Shown: piece after piece, positions 1 to 9,291 of the stretch
Layout of the letters: the number at the start of each line of letters is the position of its first letter
Numbering within the stretch: the first letter of the stretch is position 1
Source: Thiotrichaceae bacterium
GTDB taxonomy: Bacteria; Pseudomonadota; Gammaproteobacteria; Thiotrichales; Thiotrichaceae
DNA length: 43,146 bases
Reading direction: 5' to 3'
NCBI GenBank assembly: GCA_026991755.1
Contig: JALXAX010000159.1
Location: 1-43,146, forward strand
The notes under the pieces: generated by a model
Told to the model about the DNA's origin: nothing
Seen by the model: only the letters and a program-made list of their open reading frames with translations
Database searches by the model: none
Position numbers and translations under genes: made by a program

Positions 1-6
1 CCCTAA

Positions 7-29
7 CCCTCCCCCTGCTAGGTGGAGGG
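7..29. other. GC-rich hairpin near the window start
   Basis: A 10-bp stem with one mismatch and a 3-base loop (CCCTCC-c-CCT / AGG-t-GGAGGG). No T-run follows on either strand, so it is not a convincing intrinsic terminator. It probably belongs to whatever lies left of the window. The rest of bases 30-235 shows no gene. Confidence 0.35.
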
Positions 30-240
30 AACTTTGTCTATTCCATGAACAGATTTCTAGCATTGAACAGCCCTGCTTGATTAAGTCCATTATGGATTAA
101 TAAATAAAAATTAAGGGGGCAAATCTTGACTTTAAGAGGATCCGCTATTCCTTCATACAAGTCTTTTGAATTTTACTAAGTCAGAGCGGTTGCCCCATTT
201 GCTGATGCTAGTGTGCTGAAGCCTCTAAGTTTCACTAAAG

Positions 241-401
241 CCTGAATCCGTGACTTCACTACGGCATAGGGAATAAGATATTGATTCATCACGGGTTTAA
301 AAAATGCCCGCTTAACGAAGGGTGAAGCTAAGATTTTTTAAAATCCCGTGCTAAACCAATCTCTTATCCCCTATTGTCCGCATTGAAGTCACGGATTCAG
401 G
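241..401. mobile_element. MITE-like element, family B, copy 1
   Basis: A 161-bp non-coding element with terminal inverted repeats: CCTGAATCCGTGACTTCA at the left and its exact complement at the right end. It is flanked by the perfect 5-bp direct repeat TAAAG (236-240 and 402-406), which is what a transposition event leaves. An inner inverted pair (AAAATGCCCG, AAAATCCCG region) makes most of the element foldable. A second copy lies at 5805-6000. TIRs that start with CC and a 5-bp duplication recall IS1380-family ends such as ISEcp1, but that family assignment is inference. It lies 58 bp downstream of the tamB stop codon. Confidence 0.85.
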
Positions 402-459
402 TAAAGCTCAGCTAAGTTACAGCAACTCCGACCAGAATTAATAAAAATACCCTTAAACT

Positions 460-3400
460 TTAGTTCTTATCAATATTATAAATAAAGTCAACTCCCTGAG
501 CTTCCCCAGACTCTGCCTGTAAAGACCATTTACTACTGATTTTATAATCAACCGCTATTTGATGAAATGTATCAAACAACCCTGTTATATATCGTATATA
601 TAAATTAGTCCCCAGCTTCTTACCTAGTTGAAGCTTATTTTTTTTATAATCCGCATAAGTAATTATATTCAAGTCATCCAGACCAACCGAACCACCCACT
701 CGATTTAATAAGGTACTACCACTATTGATACCTAACGTTCTTACCGCTTGTACTAATAGTTGGGCTTGATCTCCCGATGTTTCAGATAAGCTTTGACCTG
801 TTATTAAATAACTAAGCGCATCACTTTCTGGCTGAGGCGGGTCAGAGAAAATAGATGATTTAGGCTTTTGCAATGTGCCTACTAAATTGATACCTACTTT
901 TAAATCATCCCCATTGATACTACGCGTCGCTCTAATATCCAAACCGGGATTATGAAGAGGCCCATGAAATACCAATACCCCGTGGTCTATTTTAAGACGC
1001 TGTCCATAGGCACTGTAATATCCATCTTTAATTCTCAATGTACCTCGCGAGACAATAGCATTATTATTCTGCCGAACATGAAACTTTCCACTAAGCTTTG
1101 CCTTCAAACCAAAACCATTAAAAGTAATATCTTTCCCGAGTGTAATTGCTACATTAGGCTGGATACGCAATGGTTTTTTTTCGATACCGTTAGTATTTAC
1201 CTTCTGATCTTTCACAAAAACAATATCATCTGACTCATAAATAGCCGTTTCTGGAAGCTCTGATAAGTTAATTCGGGCTTTTGGAATATGAAAACTACCC
1301 GTTATTTGAGCAAGCTGGGGAGTTATTTTTAGACGTAGATCAGGAGATGCATAAGCTTGTACTTCGTGCGTGTTCATGAACTGTAAAGACTTACCTTTTA
1401 AGTTTAAATCAGCCACCCAATCATTCAGTTTATTTATTTTCATCCCTCCATCAATAAGTAGTTTGGCATTGCCTGTATTGATAGAGCCCTTAATAGTTGC
1501 CTGATTCGGTTGAGTTGTTTTTATGACCAATGTGATGTTAGTTAAGTGTGTTCCTGTATCGGGAATACTTAATCGAGCATCCTTTAATAGAAGTTCACCA
1601 CTGTATTGAGGCTGAGTTAATAGTCCTTGAAAAGTTATTTTACTATTAATTTTTCCTTTAAGATTATTAATATCAGGAAAAAATTCTTGCGCCCAATTAA
1701 AGTTAGTGACTGCAAACCTAGCCTCACCTTTAATACGGTGCTTGCTCATTCTAGCTCCCAACGTGATAACGGACTGGCTTGTAAACTCCCCCCTACCATC
1801 AACAATTAACTTAATAGAAGTATTCACTTTCTTACCTCTAAATTTAATATTGACCTTTCCACCATGATAGGCCAGTTTCTCATTCTTACTTTCTTTTTTC
1901 TTTATTATGAGCATACCATCAGGTAACAAGAAATCTGCAACACCCACCAATCCCTGAGCAGTTTCTTTAACATCATAAGCACCACTCACTAAACCGGGTA
2001 AAGCTAGGTTATCAGGCAACCATGGTTCTATCTGTTTTAAAGGTATATTCATCAATGTACCTTTGCTACTAAAATGCTTTTCGCTATTCCATTGAGTATG
2101 TGTACAAAGCTTGCCTCGTTTAGGGTTAGAAATACATATTTCTGAACCACTAAAATCATTACTTGCTACTTTAATTTGAACAGGCTTATTGAGCAGCCAA
2201 TTGCCTGTCTCAAGATGTTTAAGGGTTATCTTTCGGATATTTCCTTTCCATTTCGAATCAAGCCACCCACCCTTTGCTTCAACTAATAAATCACCCTTTT
2301 TACTTTTTCCCGTTAGTTTAATTAGATGGTTTTTTATTGTGCCTTTTGTATTTAATTTAAGCGCATCTATAGTTTGTTTAGACACTTTAATTTTCTCTGC
2401 CACCCCATCTATATCCAAAAACCGATCGGTACCATTAAACTTAAACTGTGCCGAGGCAACTTCTATATTTTTAGATATAAGATTTTTTAACCGAAGGCTG
2501 CCTTTCCCTTCAAGTAAAGATGCCTTTTCTCTGCCATCAAATTCAATATCAGCAAACGCTACTTTATAATCATCGAAAAGAAAGTTTCTTATTTTTACTT
2601 TGCCTTTTCCCGCAAGCAGGTTGTCATGAGCACCCGCTTGTAAGTCTATATCTGCAGACTCAACAGAAACCCCATCACCTTTGAGGTTCTTTATTACTAA
2701 TTGACCACTTCCCGTTGGATCAATCGTAGTTCCACGTGCTTTACCTTTTCCTACTATGCTACCGCTATAGTCAGGAAAGAATTGTCCCACTTTTTTTGCA
2801 TTAATATCCCAGTCCAGTTGAAAAGGTTCCGTAATCCTACCTTCAAGGAAAATACGATTTTTGTCAGTAATAACAGCAAGTTTTTTTGCCCGTAATATAC
2901 TCTCTTTAAAAGTGATGAGTCCTGATGCCTCAAGAGGGAAACCGTTAACCTTTCCCTTCATCGATAACAGGTTCATATCAATAGACCACTTTTTATCCTT
3001 ATAGCCATATCGACCCTGTGTATCTAGCTGTAAATCCACAAGTGCAGGCCATTGGGGGAAGAATTTGTTTGGATGAACATCACTCCCTTTGATGGCAGCA
3101 TTCCATGAAAATGCATCTATCCAAGCAATATTCCCAGTACCTTCTAAACGACCCTCTGAGTGCTCTAATAACACCGATGAAAACGTAGCACCATGATAGT
3201 TACCAAAGCCTTTCAGAGTAATCTCACTTTTACCGATTAATTGCTCCTCCCAGTCCATTGTTCCCTCTACTTTATAATCAGTAAGAGTGCCTCCAACAAT
3301 GGCATTAGCTGAGAAACTTCCTAATTGGAAGTGGGAGTATTGGAGTGTTGCAAGCCCACTCATCTCATGCGGTTTATCAAAATTAAGAGCTACGCCATTT

Positions 3401-3963
3401 ACGTGAGTTATTAAAGGCGACCCTAGAATTTCTGGCTTCGCTTTAGCATGCTGTGCATATAACTTATTATCAATGATAGATACATTATCGACTTGCATAT
3501 CATCTATTTTAAACAGTAGATCTTTTCGATCACGAATTACCCTCAGAGTATCCAGCTTTACGTGATCAGCAAGCATATTCAATGGGATCGGAATATCAGG
3601 AATCACCACATGCGTTTTGTCTTTCTTTGAGGGATCTGAGGGAGGAATATAAATATTTAACGCAGATGCGGACAGATTTTTTATATTAAATACATCTTTA
3701 GAATACTTAACCTTATGTAGGTCGAGTTTGATATTGGTAAGCTTAATACCTGTATCTTTCTTTCTCCAGGACAGAGACTCGATGGTTATGCCTTTTAATA
3801 ATGTTCCGTTAACCCCTTTGATTTCTAGGCCTAATCCGACTGAATTTACCAAGCTTGCAGTGAGTTTTAAGCCTATGGGTGAAATAAGCAAGAATAACGC
3901 AAACAGTATCAATAAAATAAATAATGAGAAAATATCTGCTATGCGATGATGGGAGTTTCTCAT
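460..3963 (-). CDS. tamB: TamB, translocation and assembly module inner-membrane protein
   Basis: 1167 aa. One N-terminal membrane anchor (about residues 12-32, FSLFILLILFALFLLISPIG) is followed by a long repetitive beta-rich body and a C-terminal DUF490/TamB domain ending about residue 1165. TamB is an AsmA-like lipid-groove protein that spans the periplasm and works with the outer-membrane barrel TamA in outer-membrane assembly and phospholipid transport. The length is near the usual 1200-1300 aa. Its ATG overlaps the tamA stop by 4 bp (ATGA at 3960-3963), so the two are translationally coupled in one minus-strand operon with tamA first. The downstream side carries a family B element. Confidence 0.95.
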   Translation of the reverse strand: MRNSHHRIADIFSLFILLILFALFLLISPIGLKLTASLVNSVGLGLEIKGVNGTLLKGITIESLSWRKKDTGIKLTNIKLDLHKVKYSKDVFNIKNLSASALNIYIPPSDPSKKDKTHVVIPDIPIPLNMLADHVKLDTLRVIRDRKDLLFKIDDMQVDNVSIIDNKLYAQHAKAKPEILGSPLITHVNGVALNFDKPHEMSGLATLQYSHFQLGSFSANAIVGGTLTDYKVEGTMDWEEQLIGKSEITLKGFGNYHGATFSSVLLEHSEGRLEGTGNIAWIDAFSWNAAIKGSDVHPNKFFPQWPALVDLQLDTQGRYGYKDKKWSIDMNLLSMKGKVNGFPLEASGLITFKESILRAKKLAVITDKNRIFLEGRITEPFQLDWDINAKKVGQFFPDYSGSIVGKGKARGTTIDPTGSGQLVIKNLKGDGVSVESADIDLQAGAHDNLLAGKGKVKIRNFLFDDYKVAFADIEFDGREKASLLEGKGSLRLKNLISKNIEVASAQFKFNGTDRFLDIDGVAEKIKVSKQTIDALKLNTKGTIKNHLIKLTGKSKKGDLLVEAKGGWLDSKWKGNIRKITLKHLETGNWLLNKPVQIKVASNDFSGSEICISNPKRGKLCTHTQWNSEKHFSSKGTLMNIPLKQIEPWLPDNLALPGLVSGAYDVKETAQGLVGVADFLLPDGMLIIKKKESKNEKLAYHGGKVNIKFRGKKVNTSIKLIVDGRGEFTSQSVITLGARMSKHRIKGEARFAVTNFNWAQEFFPDINNLKGKINSKITFQGLLTQPQYSGELLLKDARLSIPDTGTHLTNITLVIKTTQPNQATIKGSINTGNAKLLIDGGMKINKLNDWVADLNLKGKSLQFMNTHEVQAYASPDLRLKITPQLAQITGSFHIPKARINLSELPETAIYESDDIVFVKDQKVNTNGIEKKPLRIQPNVAITLGKDITFNGFGLKAKLSGKFHVRQNNNAIVSRGTLRIKDGYYSAYGQRLKIDHGVLVFHGPLHNPGLDIRATRSINGDDLKVGINLVGTLQKPKSSIFSDPPQPESDALSYLITGQSLSETSGDQAQLLVQAVRTLGINSGSTLLNRVGGSVGLDDLNIITYADYKKNKLQLGKKLGTNLYIRYITGLFDTFHQIAVDYKISSKWSLQAESGEAQGVDFIYNIDKN

Positions 3964-5747
3964 AGATCTGGCCCAATACTCAGATGCAAGTGAAGATCTG
4001 ATACATTGTCATAGGGCACAGCAAAATCCAACCGTACAGGACCTATAGGGGAAGACCATCTAGCCCCTAATCCAACACCTACTTTTATTTCACTTGTATT
4101 GATGTCATCAAAAGCGTTTCCAGCATCGACAAATGCCGCAATAGCCCATTTATCATAAACGGGATATTCATACTCTATGCTACCCTCAATTAATTTTTTC
4201 CCCCCAATAACTTTTCCTTCGCTATTCACTTCACCTAATGATTCATAACCAAAACCACGAATACTATTGATACCTCCAGCAAAGAAGCGTAGATCTTTGG
4301 GTAAGTTATCAAGTGCATCTCCAAAGATAAAACCCATATCCGTACGAAGTAATAAGCGGCCTTTGCCTAACTTCGTAATATACTTTCCATGTGCTCTTAA
4401 TTTCAAAACCGTGGCATCGCTTAATAACTTATCAATAGCACCTTCCCCCTCAAACCGTAACCGCCAGCCTTTTTTGGGGAAAATTCTATTTTCAGCACTA
4501 ACTTTAGCGTATTGAATACCTAGTAAGGTGAGTTCAGAACGAGTACTAGACCCCTCCTCAACTTTTGTTTTATCGGACAAATGAGTAAGGGAAAGTCTTC
4601 TTTCCCACTCATTACCGACAAAGTTACTAGATGACATTCCAATTTTTATAGTCTGACTTTCTATATCATCATTTGTTTCTCTCTTTATACTCGCTATATA
4701 TCGAATATTATTCTTTTCAGGGTTTTTCTTAGGGATAAGTAACTGAGTAGTTAATTCATTAATACGCTGAGAAACTCCAAGAGCGAAACTAAGCTTCTTT
4801 CCACCTTCGCCCGTCCAACGACGATCCAAACTCGCTTTACCACGGAAACCTGTATCAGTTCCAAAGCCTAAAGCAAGCCTATAATGATTTTTCTTCTTTT
4901 CAATCAATATGATATTGATAGGGATTGTATTATTATTCATCTTGTCGTAATCAGGTTGTACACTCACTGATGAATAGTAACCACTACTTTGTAAAAGTTG
5001 CTGCTGTTTGATTAGCCCTGTAGAACTAAAGTACTCCTTTTTCTTCAACAGCAGATAACGACCAATATACTTTTCACCTAGTACTTTTTGCTCAACATGA
5101 ATATCACCGTAACGAAAACGTTTACCTGTATCAAAATGTAGCGTGACAATGGCTGTCTTCTTTTTTTGATCGACAAGAATGTTCTTAGTAATAAACTTAG
5201 CTGCCAAATAACCCTTCTCCTGAGCCGCTTCGGTCAATGCTGATTTATAGTCAGTATACTTTAAATGGTTAAGTGGTTTATTGAGTGTGTACGGTAAAGG
5301 TAAGTCTTTAAATACTTCATTATTTTTACCATCCCCGCTAATAGTAATATTTTGTTTGACGACTAATACAGGGGAGCCTGTATTGATATTCATTTCTATA
5401 CGCCAACAGTTAGCCACTCTGCTTGTACTAAAAGAAGTTTTTGCGTGATAATAACCCAGAGCACGAGTAGATTTTTCGAGCTTTTTAACAACTGTCCGCT
5501 TATATCGATCTAATGCTTCTGTATTAGCATCACAAGCAGGTTGAAATGAAGGTAACCGCGCTTCAATATTTTTTAATAATACACCATCAACTCCTATGAG
5601 TTTTAGCTCTGATGTTTTCTCTTTTTCCTCAATAGCCGATATGACTTTCTTGTTTTCTTTTTTAGCAGCTTCAGCATAGACCAAACTACTACCTAGCCAA
5701 AGCAGGATAGCAATTATTAAAGGGCTTATGCTGTTACAATTTAACAC
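3960..5747 (-). CDS. tamA: TamA, BamA/Omp85-family outer-membrane assembly factor
   Basis: 595 aa. The N-terminus looks like a signal peptide (LIIAILLWLGSSLVYA, cleavage near residue 26), followed by POTRA-type repeats to about residue 260 and an Omp85 beta-barrel (GTDTGFRGKASLDRRW, FFAGGINSIRGF with the conserved RGF motif, WSSPIGPVRLDFA). It partners TamB, encoded immediately downstream with a 4-bp overlap. The reading frame opens with GTG at 5747, and an in-frame stop lies 18 bases before it. No ATG is available near the signal peptide, and an in-frame ATT at 5753 lies behind AGGA. The exact initiation codon is therefore uncertain. Confidence 0.95.
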   Translation of the reverse strand: MLNCNSISPLIIAILLWLGSSLVYAEAAKKENKKVISAIEEKEKTSELKLIGVDGVLLKNIEARLPSFQPACDANTEALDRYKRTVVKKLEKSTRALGYYHAKTSFSTSRVANCWRIEMNINTGSPVLVVKQNITISGDGKNNEVFKDLPLPYTLNKPLNHLKYTDYKSALTEAAQEKGYLAAKFITKNILVDQKKKTAIVTLHFDTGKRFRYGDIHVEQKVLGEKYIGRYLLLKKKEYFSSTGLIKQQQLLQSSGYYSSVSVQPDYDKMNNNTIPINIILIEKKKNHYRLALGFGTDTGFRGKASLDRRWTGEGGKKLSFALGVSQRINELTTQLLIPKKNPEKNNIRYIASIKRETNDDIESQTIKIGMSSSNFVGNEWERRLSLTHLSDKTKVEEGSSTRSELTLLGIQYAKVSAENRIFPKKGWRLRFEGEGAIDKLLSDATVLKLRAHGKYITKLGKGRLLLRTDMGFIFGDALDNLPKDLRFFAGGINSIRGFGYESLGEVNSEGKVIGGKKLIEGSIEYEYPVYDKWAIAAFVDAGNAFDDINTSEIKVGVGLGARWSSPIGPVRLDFAVPYDNVSDLHLHLSIGPDL

Positions 5748-5804
5748 CTGAATGTTTTCGTCCTATCAAGCTTAGAAAACCTATTTTTCTATCTACATCT
5801 TATA

Positions 5805-6000
5805 CCTGAATCCGTGATTTCACTACGGCATAGGGAATAAGATAATGATTCACACGGGTTTAAAAAATGCCCGCTAACACTAAAGTATAATTGAGTACAG
5901 TAGTGCTCACTAAACGAAGGGTGAAGCTAAGATTTTTTAAAATCCCTTGCTAAACCAATCTCTTACCCCCTATTATCCGCATTGAAGTCACGGATTCAGG
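5805..6000. mobile_element. MITE-like element, family B, copy 2
   Basis: 196 bp, with ends matching the copy at 241-401 and a perfect 5-bp target duplication TTATA (5800-5804 and 6001-6005). It differs from copy 1 mainly by about 35 extra bases in the middle (roughly 5877-5912), so one copy has an internal deletion or insertion. It fills the upstream region of tamA and directly abuts a family A element (6008-6153). Together they occupy most of the 437-bp tamA-dacB spacer. Confidence 0.85.
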
Positions 6001-6007
6001 TTATAAT

Positions 6008-6153
6008 GAGACCTTACACGAAGATATGATGAACAAAAATGGTTTGAACTTTCTTAATTTCTACTAAAAACTCGACCAACAGCTATGCTATTACCCTGTT
6101 TTATAGATAATTATGCTCACTCCTCTCTCGCCATTCCTTCATGCAAAGGTTTC
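6008..6153. mobile_element. MITE-like element, family A, copy 1 (degenerate)
   Basis: The most diverged family A copy. It keeps the outer GAGACCTT...GGTTTC ends, the Y-AATAG-like central palindrome (CAACAGCTATGCTATTACCC) and both arms, with the arms reversed relative to the copy at 8648. The flanks are ATAAT (6003-6007) and ATCAT (6154-6158), probably a decayed 5-bp duplication. The left flank overlaps the target duplication of the neighbouring family B element, so the two inserted side by side. Confidence 0.7.
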
Positions 6154-6184
6154 ATCATAATATAGATTAGTTTCAACTACATAA

Positions 6185-7672
6185 TTACTGCTCAAATGCC
6201 CAGCGCAACATAGCATTTTGTATATTAGAGCCTCTTCCAGCACCTATTTTTGCACCGTTATGATGCATAACAACCACTAACCACTTACCTTTTCTGTTCA
6301 GCATATAGCCCGCTATCGCTTTCGAGTTTTTTAACGTACCCGTTTTCATATGAGTACGCCCTTGCATATCACCTTTCCGAAAGCGATTTACCAAGGTTCC
6401 ATCTAGACCAGATAAAGAAAGTGATGAAATAAATTCAGGCATAAATTCGTCACGCCATGCGCGTTCTAACAATTGCGCATGTTGTCCTGCTGTTATTCTA
6501 GCTATACGTGACAACCCAGAACCATTGTCAATGATAATACCTTTATTATCAACACCATTGTCAGCCAGTGTTTCTAATATGGCACGTCGCCCTTTTTCTA
6601 AAGTACCTGGTTGACCATATTTTTTTGCACCAAGAGAAAGTAACAATTGTCGTGTCATTACATTGTTACTCCATTTATTAATGGTACGAATTTGATTACC
6701 CAAGCTATCTGAATAATAGGTATGAAAGCGTCTATCACCACTTTTCACATGTCCAATTTCCATCCTATCACCCATCTTGCCACCCGCGTTTCGCCAGAAA
6801 TCTCTAAACCCGTTAAAGGCATGTTCTGCTGGTTTAGATAACACACGTAGAATATATTGTTGCCCACATCCTGAGGAATAGGAGCCACTGATCTCTAGCT
6901 TATTTGAGTGCTTTATAAACTTGGGATAGTAATGACCTTTTCTACAACGGCCTTTGGAATATTTAACTTTATTGATATAGCTAAATTCTGCAATCCACGG
7001 ATAAGGAATGATATCAATTCGCTTTTTTTCAGTGTCAGGTCTGAAAAGAAAACGACTCGCTTGAAAGTTATACATCAACGCTGAGGGAATAGCGTTATAC
7101 GTGCGATAAGGTCTATTATCAAACTCACCACTATCCGTATCTGGGACTTCAAAATAACTATTATCAATAATGACCTTTCCTGTTATCTCCTGTAAACCCT
7201 TATCGTACAAGCCCTGTACAAACTTCCAGTAATTTTCATGCACTAAAAAAGGATCTCCATATCCTTTTAAAATTAGATCTCCCTCTAGCACGCCTTTGTG
7301 TATTTTCCCTCTGATCCAAGCTTCTGTTTTCCATTTATAGTTTGGCTTCAAAACCTTTAGCGCCGCATAAGTAGTGAGCAACTTCATCGTCGAAGCGGGG
7401 TTGCGCAGCTTTCGAGTATTTAGCTCTATCATTGGCTTATCCGCATTAATATCTTTGATATAAATACTGATATTTTTCTCAGGAATATGATATTTCTTCA
7501 GTAGCTTTTTTACACTTTTAGGTAATCGCTGCTTTTTTTGTTTAGATTTAATAGGTACGTGCGCAGGCTGGGGATCCGTTTTATCTTCAACCAACGCTTC
7601 TGCATTGGATGTAGTACAAACAGATAGAAAGCTTACTAAAAATAGTAAGGTATAAATTTTATGGTTATTCAT
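6185..7672 (-). CDS. dacB: D-alanyl-D-alanine carboxypeptidase/endopeptidase, PBP4 type
   Basis: 495 aa from the start chosen here. It has the penicilloyl-serine transferase motifs in order: SxxK as STMK (about residue 94), SxN as SNN in KWSNNVMTRQ, and KTG as MKTGTLKNS. It trims or cleaves D-Ala cross-links of peptidoglycan in the periplasm. An upstream in-frame ATG at 7702 would add ten residues before the signal peptide. The ATG at 7672 is preferred because AAGGG sits 6 bases before it and it begins directly with a typical signal sequence (MNNHKIYTLLFLVSFLSV). The gene is monocistronic or read from trmO across a family A element. Confidence 0.93.
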   Translation of the reverse strand: MNNHKIYTLLFLVSFLSVCTTSNAEALVEDKTDPQPAHVPIKSKQKKQRLPKSVKKLLKKYHIPEKNISIYIKDINADKPMIELNTRKLRNPASTMKLLTTYAALKVLKPNYKWKTEAWIRGKIHKGVLEGDLILKGYGDPFLVHENYWKFVQGLYDKGLQEITGKVIIDNSYFEVPDTDSGEFDNRPYRTYNAIPSALMYNFQASRFLFRPDTEKKRIDIIPYPWIAEFSYINKVKYSKGRCRKGHYYPKFIKHSNKLEISGSYSSGCGQQYILRVLSKPAEHAFNGFRDFWRNAGGKMGDRMEIGHVKSGDRRFHTYYSDSLGNQIRTINKWSNNVMTRQLLLSLGAKKYGQPGTLEKGRRAILETLADNGVDNKGIIIDNGSGLSRIARITAGQHAQLLERAWRDEFMPEFISSLSLSGLDGTLVNRFRKGDMQGRTHMKTGTLKNSKAIAGYMLNRKGKWLVVVMHHNGAKIGAGRGSNIQNAMLRWAFEQ

Positions 7673-7751
7673 GGTAGCCCTTGGAAAGAAAACTTCTAGC
7701 ATTTACACCCTGCTAGTTGATGATCAGTTATCATCACAGCTTTTTCTTATT

Positions 7752-7910
7752 GAGACCTTTGCATGAAAGAATGGCGAGAGAAAAATGAGCGTAATTTCCT
7801 CTATTTTTGCTAAAAAAGAGGGTAATAGCCGAGCTATTAGTCGAATTTTTAGCAGAAATAGAGGGAATTCAAGCCATTTTTATTCGTCATTTCTTTCGTG
7901 CAAAGGTCAC
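7752..7910. mobile_element. MITE-like element, family A, copy 2
   Basis: 159 bp with near-complete inverted arms, flanked by the 5-bp repeat TTATT (7747-7751 and 7911-7915). The last two bases of the right end have diverged (GGTCAC for GGTCTC). The arms have the same orientation as copy 3 at 8648, but the central segment (about 7811-7852) is inverted relative to it. It lies between trmO and dacB and its strong hairpin could end or attenuate trmO transcription. Confidence 0.88.
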
Positions 7911-7939
7911 TTATTATCATTTATGTAGCGCACATCCTA

Positions 7940-8644
7940 TCAAATTGATAAAAGCTTGACCACCTCAACAACCACAACCGTGTCATTTTTATAATGCCAT
8001 TTTATATCTAAATCAAATAGCTGCATCGCATACCCCCTTTGAGTATGCTTTCCTTGCTGAAAGGCAGGTCGTGGGTCTTGAGCTAATATCTGGCTTATTA
8101 AAGCAACAAGATCAGTCTCTGACTGAGCTAATTTACATTGCGCTAGTGCTTCATCCGTAAAAAACACCTCATGTTGCGGTATCGGCTTTTTATCAGCATA
8201 AGCACCATGAGCTGTTTCAATGGAATCTGCGTAGGGAAGGTAGGGCTTAATATCAAAAACAGGCGTATTATCTAGCAAGTCCACTCCTGAGAGTAATAGG
8301 CTCACAGCTCCCGAATCTGTATTAACAGATTCTAATTTACAAACAGACAAACCCAAGCCATTAGGCCGAAACATAGAGCGTGTAGCTAATACTCCGATCT
8401 TGTCATTACCACCTAGCCTAGGAGGACGAACCATTGCCTTCCAGGCTTTATCCCTTGTCGCATGAAACTCAAAAATCAACCAGATATGAGAGAAAGCCTC
8501 TAAGCCCCGAACCATCTCAGGTGCATTATAATTACCGTGCAACCTTAAAGTTGCCGTCGCTAATGGCACTAAACCAGGCTGGCGAGGGATACCAAATTTT
8601 TGCCTAAAGCAAGATTTTATAATACCAATCGGTTCAATATTCAT
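7940..8644 (-). CDS. trmO: TrmO (TsaA/YaeB), tRNA t6A37 N6-methyltransferase
   Basis: 234 aa, the normal size for the proteobacterial form. The family signature is visible: an N-terminal PIGIIKSCFRQKFGIPRQ stretch, SHIWLIFEFH, the loop IGVLATRSMFRPNGLGLS and DNTPVFDIKPYLPY. TrmO methylates N6-threonylcarbamoyladenosine at position 37 of threonine tRNA to m6t6A, using SAM bound in an all-beta fold. A family A element begins 3 bp before the start codon. The nearest Shine-Dalgarno-like sequence (AAAGG, 7 bases upstream of the ATG) lies inside the element's terminal repeat. tsaC, which makes the t6A precursor, is also in this window at 36.6 kb but not adjacent. Confidence 0.93.
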   Translation of the reverse strand: MNIEPIGIIKSCFRQKFGIPRQPGLVPLATATLRLHGNYNAPEMVRGLEAFSHIWLIFEFHATRDKAWKAMVRPPRLGGNDKIGVLATRSMFRPNGLGLSVCKLESVNTDSGAVSLLLSGVDLLDNTPVFDIKPYLPYADSIETAHGAYADKKPIPQHEVFFTDEALAQCKLAQSETDLVALISQILAQDPRPAFQQGKHTQRGYAMQLFDLDIKWHYKNDTVVVVEVVKLLSI

Positions 8645-8647
8645 TTT

Positions 8648-8806
8648 GAGACCTTTGCATGAAAGGATGGCGAGAGAAAAATGAGCGTAATTCCCTCTAT
8701 TTCTGCTAAAAATTCGGCCAATAGCTCGGCTATTACCCTCTTTTTTAGCAGAAATAGAGGGAATTCAAGCCATTTTAATCCGTCATATCTTTCGTGCAAA
8801 GGTCTC
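8648..8806. mobile_element. MITE-like element, family A, copy 3
   Basis: 159 bp running from GAGACCTTTGCATGAAAGG to CTTTCGTGCAAAGGTCTC. The arms AATTCCCTCTATTTCTGC and GCAGAAATAGAGGGAATT are perfect complements, so nearly the whole element is a hairpin. The target duplication ATTTT is perfect (8643-8647 and 8807-8811). The left duplication overlaps the trmO start codon (8642-8644), so the insertion point was the translation start itself. It fills much of the spacer between divergent trmO and apaG. Confidence 0.92.
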
Positions 8807-8904
8807 ATTTTATGCGTCTACTAAATACAGTCTTAACCTATAGATGAGTAGTGTATACCACACTTGTTAATGCAAAATAACAACTGATCTCACAAGGATT
8901 TAGG

Positions 8905-8910
8905 TATACT
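8905..8910 (+). promoter_or_regulatory. Possible -10 box for apaG (leaderless?)
   Basis: TATACT, one base from the sigma-70 -10 consensus, lies 6 bases before the apaG ATG. If used, transcription would begin at or next to the start codon. No good -35 hexamer is seen at 16-18 bp, and no Shine-Dalgarno lies at normal spacing. Confidence 0.3.
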
Positions 8911-8916
8911 AGTATC

Positions 8917-9291
8917 ATGACTAAATACCGCATAGAGACCCATGTCGATACTCGCTATATTGAAGAGGAATCTTCACCAGAGCAATCGCATTACATATTT
9001 TCTTACACCATAACTATTACCAATAAAGGTGAAATACCAGCCAAGCTGATTTCACGTCATTGGATAATTACGGATGCGGATGGACGAATACAAGAAGTGA
9101 GAGGCAAAGGGGTTATAGGCCAACAGCCGCATTTAAAGCCTGGAGAGAGTTACACCTATACGAGTGGTACTTCTTTGCAAACAGCTATAGGGTTTATGCA
9201 AGGTAGTTATCAAATGGTTGCTGATGATGATACTAAGTTCGATGCAACCATCTCAGCGTTTAGATTGGTAGTACCAGGGTTGCTGCATTAA
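8917..9291 (+). CDS. apaG: ApaG (CorD) family protein
   Basis: 124 aa, the standard length. It has a single fibronectin-III-like ApaG domain with the family's typical segments: N-terminal VDTRYIEEESSPEQ, YTITITNKGEIPAKLISRHWIITDADG, VRGKGVIGQQPHLKPGESYTYTSG and the GSYQMVADD stretch. ApaG proteins bind nucleotides and pyrophosphate in some species, but their cellular role is not settled. It is the first plus-strand gene after a run of minus-strand genes and is divergent from trmO across a family A element. It is not adjacent to apaH or ksgA, with which it is linked in enterobacteria. Confidence 0.93.
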   Translation: MTKYRIETHVDTRYIEEESSPEQSHYIFSYTITITNKGEIPAKLISRHWIITDADGRIQEVRGKGVIGQQPHLKPGESYTYTSGTSLQTAIGFMQGSYQMVADDDTKFDATISAFRLVVPGLLH

